From assembly GCF_014205055.1 (NCBI RefSeq), contig NZ_JACHMS010000001.1:4774001-4838000 (forward strand): DNA of 64,000 nt. The letters are read 5' to 3'. The DNA comes from Streptomyces luteogriseus. GTDB lineage: Bacteria; Actinomycetota; Actinomycetes; Streptomycetales; Streptomycetaceae. The notes below the pieces were generated by a model. The model had not been told where the DNA came from. It made no database searches and was given only the letters and a program-made list of their open reading frames with translations. How positions within the stretch are numbered: the stretch's first letter is position 1; the number at the start of each line of letters is the position of its first letter. Made by a program: the position numbers and the translations under genes. Of this stretch, positions 59,618-64,000 are shown piece by piece.

Positions 59618-60975
59618 CCCATTTTCCGGGACGTTGACGCCGTCGATTCCTGGCGGATGCCCCATCCGTATCCGTCGCCCCGTTGGAGCAACCGCAGGGT
59701 CCGGTGGGAGACGTTGATCCGGCCCAGGGCGGTGGCGAGGCTGTGTTGCCCTCTGGTGCGGACCGAGACTCTCCCGGTCCATGTCCCCGCCCACTTGCCC
59801 CGGGGCACGACGGCACGCACGAGGTCTCCGGTGACGTATCCGAAGTGCTGCTTGGCGCGGGTCCTGAGCAGCCGGGGAAACCCGTATCTGTCCGGAGTGG
59901 TGCGGGCATACGAGCCGCGCCCCGTGGCTTTCGCTGTCAGCACATGGCTGGGAAACCTCACGATCCGATCGCCGGCTGCGTGATCAAGAGGTCCCACACA
60001 CAGGGCGTCGAGGGTATGTGTCTTGTCCAAACGCGTGGCGAGGCGGTTCGCCTTGGTGAGCTCCCCGACCCAGGCATGCAACGGCTTACCCAGGGTGGAC
60101 AGCACATCGGAGAGCTGTCGTCGCGTGGCGTTCATGGTGGCGGCGTCATCGAGTGGCGCGCTCAGCTGGGGAAGGATCGCCGCAAGGCGCTCGGCCCGAT
60201 CCGCCAGGAAGATCCTGACCGGATTACTGCCTTTGGCCCTGTTGCACGGAACGCAGGCCAAGACAAGGTTGGCCACGCGGTGCGATCCTCCTCGACTGCG
60301 GGGCCTGAGATGCTCGACGTTCAGGGGCACACCCGTGACTCCGCAGTAGGCGCAGGCACCCTTCCATGTGACTCGCAAATGTCCTCGGATGGTGGTGCCC
60401 GTCAGGGGGCCTCGTTGGTGCTCGGTTCCTTTGAGGCGCCTGCCGACGCTCAGCGAGTGGGTATCGAAGGCGACGCGTTCCATGTGGATCTCTGCCACGG
60501 GCGCATGGCGGCACAGCCGGTCAGCCAGCGAAAAGGTCGTGTCGACGCGGTGCTGGACGGAGGGCGGCAGCCAGCCTGCCCGGCGAGCACGGTTGCCCGA
60601 ACGCCGTGACCGATGGCGAAGGTTGGCTTTGCGCCTGCGGCGGCGGTATCCGGCGCGTTGACGCATGCCGGCGCGGATCTGATCGCCCCGGTGCTGCAGC
60701 TCAACAGAAATCAAGCCACGTCTGACGGTGACCATGGCGCCGTGATCGTCGTATTCCTCCTTCTCGTCGGTGAGGACCAGGCCGGTACCTTTGGAGCCGG
60801 GGTCGATGCGCAACTGCATTCCCTTGACTTCGGACGCGGCCCGAGTGCGGTCCTTCAGGCGGATCACGAAGGGTGCCTGCCGGACGACCACGGCCCGCCC
60901 CTTGCGCAGCAAAGCGCGGGCGCGGGCGGGGTGACAGGGCATGAGTGGTTGCCCTCTCCGCGACAGCACAAACAC
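59614..60975 (-). CDS. iscB: IscB RNA-guided nuclease (RuvC-HNH), orphan, 453 aa
   Basis: The IscB architecture is complete. The N-terminal PLMP domain has GQPLMPCHPARARALLRKG at 8-26. RuvC-I is LRIDPGSKGTGL with Asp58, and an Arg-rich bridge helix lies at 105-132. RuvC-II is IHMERVAFD with Glu166. The HNH domain (190-249) has zinc pairs CAYC (208/211) and CVPC (241/244), catalytic EH at 221-222, and Asn236 and Asn245. RuvC-III is THTLDAL with His320 and Asp323. All catalytic residues are retained. GTG 60975 has GGGAG four bases upstream. Established for the family: IscB is the ancestor-like relative of Cas9, guided by an omega-RNA encoded just upstream. No tnpA is present. Base composition here is less GC-rich than the flanks. 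Confidence 0.92.
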   Translation of the reverse strand: MFVLSRRGQPLMPCHPARARALLRKGRAVVVRQAPFVIRLKDRTRAASEVKGMQLRIDPGSKGTGLVLTDEKEEYDDHGAMVTVRRGLISVELQHRGDQIRAGMRQRAGYRRRRRKANLRHRSRRSGNRARRAGWLPPSVQHRVDTTFSLADRLCRHAPVAEIHMERVAFDTHSLSVGRRLKGTEHQRGPLTGTTIRGHLRVTWKGACAYCGVTGVPLNVEHLRPRSRGGSHRVANLVLACVPCNRAKGSNPVRIFLADRAERLAAILPQLSAPLDDAATMNATRRQLSDVLSTLGKPLHAWVGELTKANRLATRLDKTHTLDALCVGPLDHAAGDRIVRFPSHVLTAKATGRGSYARTTPDRYGFPRLLRTRAKQHFGYVTGDLVRAVVPRGKWAGTWTGRVSVRTRGQHSLATALGRINVSHRTLRLLQRGDGYGWGIRQESTASTSRKMG

Positions 60976-61280
60976 TCTGCTCCCGCCGATCCCGCAGTTG
61001 TACGAGCAGTCGCTCTGCTCCAGTGGGGAGCGTCACCGCTCCCGTCCTCTGCCGCCTGCGCCGTCGCGACGACGCGCTTGGCGTGACGCCGATCGGCCGC
61101 GGTGCCGCGCCCGCCGGTCTCCCCTCGCCCATGTTCCCTGCCGGTGCCCCGCGCGGCGGCGGAGTGTCCGTGAGCCGTTTCGTCCCTGCTCCCAGGGGTG
61201 TCTGCTCCCACGGATTCCAGAGCGGGCTGCTGAGGAAGCACAGCCAGGTGGGTCTGCTCGCCCACAGGAAACGTAGTCAT
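60864..61280 (-). other. Open frame through the RNA-like region, start with good Shine-Dalgarno
   Basis: An ATG at 61280 follows GGGAGGTG at 7-base spacing and opens a 138-codon frame (MTTFPVGEQTHLAVLPQQ...) that runs out of frame into the first 37 codons of iscB. Composition is charged and low-complexity with no domain. The frame may be accidental, an upstream ORF controlling iscB, or a frameshifted N-terminal extension. The iscB frame itself has a TGA 22 codons before its GTG. Confidence 0.25.
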
Positions 61281-61361
61281 CGGATTGCACCTCCCTGACC
61301 CGTCGGATCGTGATGACTGGGGCTGGTCACCCGACGGTCGGCGACCGGGGAGCGGGTGACC
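60976..61361 (-). ncRNA. Candidate omega-RNA of IscB
   Basis: The segment directly 5' of iscB is dense in exact stems. Positions: 61325-61361 (GGTCACCCG outer, CGGTC/GACCG inner), 61275-61318 (AGTCATC/GATGACT), 61248-61265, 61225-61245, 61062-61074, 61026-61043 (GGGAGC/GCTCCC) and 61004-61020 (GAGCAG/CTGCTC). Position and size agree with known IscB omega-RNAs, which lie upstream of the gene with the guide at the 5' end, here expected near 61362-61400. Exact ends are unknown. Confidence 0.5.
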
Positions 61362-61709
61362 TCCTGTCTCGTGTATGCCACTGAACGTAGCGAACTGCGC
61401 AACGTTGGAGGGCACCTTGACCCGGGAAGCGCTCGCACGTGCGAAATGTTCCGATATTCCGAACGGTTGGCCGATCTTTCTGTTATCAAGCAGGCGCGGT
61501 CGGTTCTTCGCGGACGAGTTGACGATCTCCTGCCCAACGTTCATGGCATGACGACTAACGGCGACGATCGGCTGATGATCTGTCCGGCCGGACGGCCTCC
61601 GTGGCGTTGACGTGGGGATTGCCGCCGTACAACGATTCCTTCAATGTTGTGGGAACTCGGTGTGCGCTGGGTCACGTTCCAGTTGAATGATTGCAAGGAG
61701 CGAACCGAC
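61362..61709. other. AT-richer intergenic region between omega-RNA candidate and PAS gene
   Basis: No gene I can support. It holds the near-palindrome GTTCCGATATTCCGAAC (61448-61464), the palindrome GTCCGGCCGGAC (61582-61593) and TTGACG (61607-61612), a possible -35 for the PAS gene. AAGGAG (61695-61700) serves the small ORF at 61710. A left end of a mobile element and the omega-RNA guide would be sought at 61362-61450. Confidence 0.5.
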
Positions 61710-61766
61710 GTGCCGTACGTGCGGACGCAGCCTGCAGGGGGTCCAGGTGAGTGCTTCCCGGCGTAG
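61710..61766 (+). CDS. Small upstream ORF overlapping the PAS gene start, 18 aa
   Basis: GTG 61710 lies 9 bases after AAGGAG and opens MPYVRTQPAGGPGECFPA before TAG. It overlaps the start of the PAS protein gene (GTG 61747) by 20 bases in another frame, so ribosomes ending here could reinitiate or block the main start. Confidence 0.4.
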   Translation: MPYVRTQPAGGPGECFPA

Positions 61767-63144
61767 TGGGACCACCGACGAGCTGGGGCCGGATGAGCCC
61801 GAGCGGGAGAACTCGGATGGTTCGGATCTGCTTGCCGCTTTGCTGGACGGGATGGACGCGGCGCTGTGCGCCTTCGACGCCGACGGTGTCGTGACGCACT
61901 GGAACCGCGAGGCGGAGCGGATCCTGGGGTGGAGCGCGGACGAGGCCGTGGGGCGGCGCGGTCTGGCCGGGTGGGCCGTACGCACCGCGGACGCCGAGGA
62001 GGTCGAGGGGCGGCTGCTGTCCGTGATGCACGCGCCCGGGCGGCAGGTGCACGAGTTCGCCCTCCTGACCAAGGACGGCGGACGGGTGCTCGTGCGGACG
62101 CAGTCGGCAGCGGTGCACGGGCCCGACGGGAAGCCGGCGGGGGTGTACTGCGCGTTCAGCGAGGTGCACGCGCAGATCGATCTGGAGCGGTCGATCGCGC
62201 TGAGCGAGGCGCTGTTCGAGGACGCCAGTTGGGGCGTCGTGCTGGTGGACGTGGATCTGCGGCCGGCCGTGGTGAACGCGCACGCGGCCCGGGCGCTGGG
62301 TACGGGGCGTACGTCGGTGCTGGGACGTCCGCTCGGCGAGCTGCTGTCGCAGGGCGTGGAGGAGCTGGAGAGCGCGCTGCAGCATGTGCTGGCGGAGGGT
62401 GCGCCGCCCGCGCCCGCCGAGGTGTGGGTGAGTGTGCGCGCGTCGGAGGGTGAGAAGCGGCGGTGCTGGCGCAGCGGCTTCCTGCGGCTGGCCTCGCCGC
62501 TCGCGGAGGAGCCCGTTCCGCTGGGTGTGGGCTGGCTGTTCCAGGACGTGACGGAGGCCAAGCAGGCCGAGCAGGAGGCGTCCCTGCTGCGGTTCCGTAT
62601 GCAGCAGCTGCACCGGGCGTCACGGGCCGCGGCCGAGTGCGAGGACCCGGCGGAGGCGGCCACGGTCCACCTGGACTTCGCCCTGGCCGGTTTCGCCGAC
62701 CACGCGGTGATCGACCGGGTCGTCGGCGGCGCGCTCACCGACACGCAGGCCGAGGGGCCCGTCCGGCTGGTCCGGGTGGCGGCCACGCCGTCCGGTGCGC
62801 CGGGCCCGAGCAAGCTGGCCGACCTGGCGGGCCTGCCGGTCCGCTACGCCGAGGGGCACCCGGCCCTGCAGTGCGTGGAGCGCGTGGGAGCCGTGCGCGC
62901 GAGTGCGGGTACGGCTCCGCCCGAGGCGGCCCGCGAGTGGGCCCTGGCCCGCCAGTGGCCCCCGGACGCGGTGCACGCCCTGTGCGCGGTGCTGCGCAGC
63001 CGGGGCCGGACCCTGGGTGTCGTGACGTTCCTGCGGGGCGCGGGCCGCAGCGCCTTCGAGCGTTCCGACGCGATGTACGCGGAGGACGTGGCGGTACGGA
63101 TCGCGGCGTCACTCGATCTGGCGGGGTTGTCGGACGGGGAGTGA
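61747..63144 (+). CDS. PAS-PAS-GAF sensor protein, 465 aa
   Basis: Two PAS domains (about 28-140 with AFDADGVVTHWNREAERILGW, and about 148-285 with LFEDASWGVVLVDVDLRPAVVN) are followed by a GAF-like domain (about 310-455, HRASRAAAECEDPAEAATVHL ... RTLGVVTFLRG). No kinase, GGDEF or phosphatase domain is attached, so the output is probably protein interaction or a partner encoded elsewhere. I choose GTG 61747 with GGGGG upstream; an ATG at 61687 lacks a Shine-Dalgarno and overlaps the small ORF's ribosome site. Confidence 0.82.
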   Translation: MSASRRSGTTDELGPDEPERENSDGSDLLAALLDGMDAALCAFDADGVVTHWNREAERILGWSADEAVGRRGLAGWAVRTADAEEVEGRLLSVMHAPGRQVHEFALLTKDGGRVLVRTQSAAVHGPDGKPAGVYCAFSEVHAQIDLERSIALSEALFEDASWGVVLVDVDLRPAVVNAHAARALGTGRTSVLGRPLGELLSQGVEELESALQHVLAEGAPPAPAEVWVSVRASEGEKRRCWRSGFLRLASPLAEEPVPLGVGWLFQDVTEAKQAEQEASLLRFRMQQLHRASRAAAECEDPAEAATVHLDFALAGFADHAVIDRVVGGALTDTQAEGPVRLVRVAATPSGAPGPSKLADLAGLPVRYAEGHPALQCVERVGAVRASAGTAPPEAAREWALARQWPPDAVHALCAVLRSRGRTLGVVTFLRGAGRSAFERSDAMYAEDVAVRIAASLDLAGLSDGE

Positions 63145-63284
63145 GACGGGTGCCGGCAGCGGTGCGCGGGCTGGGCGGTCCGACGAGCGGTGGAGTTCGC
63201 CGACTGTGCCGCCTCGGCCGGAGGCGCTGGAGGCGGGGGCGTCGGCCGTGGTCCGCTTTGCCGGGCCGGGCCTCGCCGGCGGCC

Positions 63285-63470
63285 GAGCGGTGACGGCCGC
63301 GGCCCCGGGCACGGGCGGGGCACTCGCCCCCGAGTGAGATGCGCGGGCCGTCTCGGGGCGCGGGCGGGGTGGTTGATCGGGAGTGAGATGCGCGCGCCGC
63401 TCCCGGGCACAGGCGGGCCGGCCGGTCCGGCGTGAGATGTGCCCGCCGCCCCCGGGGGCTAGTACCGGTA
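63285..63470. repeat. 49-bp tandem repeats, three copies plus a degenerate one
   Basis: GTGAGATG recurs at 63334, 63383 and 63432, exactly 49 bases apart, each followed by a GC-rich GCGCG-CCG-CTC-GGGC body. A decayed copy precedes them. The gene-free gap 63145-63458 otherwise shows only very GC-rich sequence. The last copy runs into the end of the SIS gene. Confidence 0.75.
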
Positions 63471-64000
63471 GAAGATCCGGTCGCGGTACTGCTCCATCAC
63501 TCGGGTGTTCCAGTCGTGGCCGCCGTCGACGTTCCCGGAGCGGAGCAGGGGCGGTTCGATGCCCCGGTCGGCGAGGGTGGTGGCCGTCGTCGCCATCACG
63601 GCCTGGAGGAGGGCCGAGGTGACGACGGTGGAGGCGGGGGCGAAGGGGGCCGGGATGTCGTCGTGGGTGAGTTCCGCGTCCCCGACCGCGATCTTCGAGT
63701 CGAGGACGAGGTCGCAGTGGTCCTTCAGATACGTGCCGGAGGCGTGCCGGGACTTCGTTTCCGAGGCGTAGGCCACCGACGTCACGCCGATGACCTTCAC
63801 GCCCAGGGCGCGGGCGGTCATGGCCATCTCCACGGGCAGGGCGTTGCGCCCCGACAGGGAGATGATCAGCAGGGCGTCGCCCTCGCGGAGCGGGGAGCTG
63901 TCGAGGACGGCGCTCGCGAGGCCGTCGACGCGTTCCAGGGCGGAGCCGAGCGGTGCGGGCATGACGTCGACTCCGACGACGCCCGGCACCACGAGGAGGT
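63459..64000 (-). CDS. SIS-domain protein (UPF0309 type), 5' part outside window
   Basis: The frame is open to the window edge and the visible 180 residues are the C-terminal three quarters of a SIS phosphosugar-binding protein. REGDALLIISLSGRNALPVEMAMTARALGVKVIGVTS is the typical SIS core (Ser/Gly loop ISLSGRN), then SRHASGTYLKDHCDLVLDSK and the C-terminal NVDGGHDWNTRVMEQYRDRIFYRY. I recall S. coelicolor SCO4393 as a UPF0309 protein; this looks like its relative. Substrate unknown, probably an amino-sugar phosphate. Confidence 0.85.
   Translation of the reverse strand, partial: LLVVPGVVGVDVMPAPLGSALERVDGLASAVLDSSPLREGDALLIISLSGRNALPVEMAMTARALGVKVIGVTSVAYASETKSRHASGTYLKDHCDLVLDSKIAVGDAELTHDDIPAPFAPASTVVTSALLQAVMATTATTLADRGIEPPLLRSGNVDGGHDWNTRVMEQYRDRIFYRY

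Noticed and set aside
59345..61700. A complete IS200/IS605 element with defined ends
   Set aside because: No tnpA, no recognisable left or right end and no target duplication can be seen by eye; ends need comparison with an empty site.

Overview
The window is a piece of a Streptomyces-type chromosome. It has very high GC with strong third-position bias, many GTG starts, purine-rich Shine-Dalgarno sequences, rare TTA codons, FemX-type and SUMF1-type proteins, and the futalosine menaquinone genes mqnB and mqnD. From memory, the order mqnD-mqnB, serC, 4-coumarate-CoA-ligase-like gene, pdxH, citrate synthase and UPF0309/SIS protein resembles S. coelicolor around SCO4323-SCO4393; I could not align this. 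No tRNA, rRNA, CRISPR array or transposase was seen.

Layout. 1-7.0 kb: end of a membrane protein, a HAD phosphatase, a cold-shock protein, the mqnB-mqnD pair, a DUF2771 lipoprotein, an MFS transporter and a DUF3027 protein. 7.0-7.6 kb: non-coding 125-bp tandem repeats. 7.6-20 kb: a large GHKL/sacsin-like ATPase, a secreted protein, a CtpE-like P-type ATPase, a methyltransferase, a purine permease, a MarR-MFS export pair and a Uma2 protein. 20-27 kb: GNAT, ThpR, aldo/keto reductase, SGNH hydrolase, a surface beta-propeller protein and a TetR gene divergent from a DrrAB-type exporter. 27-39 kb: extracellular nutrient use, with a GH5-CBM2 cellulase behind a perfect CebR box, a Tap-like peptidase, serC, and a GH32/LacI/ABC sugar-uptake cluster that lacks its own ATPase. 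39-46 kb: a fused D-lactate dehydrogenase-like protein, FemX, an EamA exporter, a DinB protein and a membrane protein.

46-56 kb: one tightly coupled catabolic operon of TIGR03084, AtuA-like, carboxyltransferase, biotin carboxylase, acyl-CoA dehydrogenase, acyl-CoA ligase, enoyl-CoA hydratase and TetR genes. It looks like an Atu/Liu-style acyl-CoA carboxylation route for an unassigned acid. 56-59 kb: a VapBC-like toxin-antitoxin pair, pdxH and citrate synthase.

59-61.7 kb is the most unusual part. It holds an intact IscB (RNA-guided nuclease family) without a transposase, preceded by a hairpin-rich non-coding segment that is a good omega-RNA candidate. On its downstream side is a HIT-family gene whose leader contains a strong promoter, a 12-codon leader ORF with a near-complete anti-SD match, and a terminator-like hairpin with a possible alternative pairing. 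61.7-64 kb: a PAS-GAF sensor preceded by a small overlapping ORF, a 49-bp tandem repeat, and the end of a SIS-domain protein.
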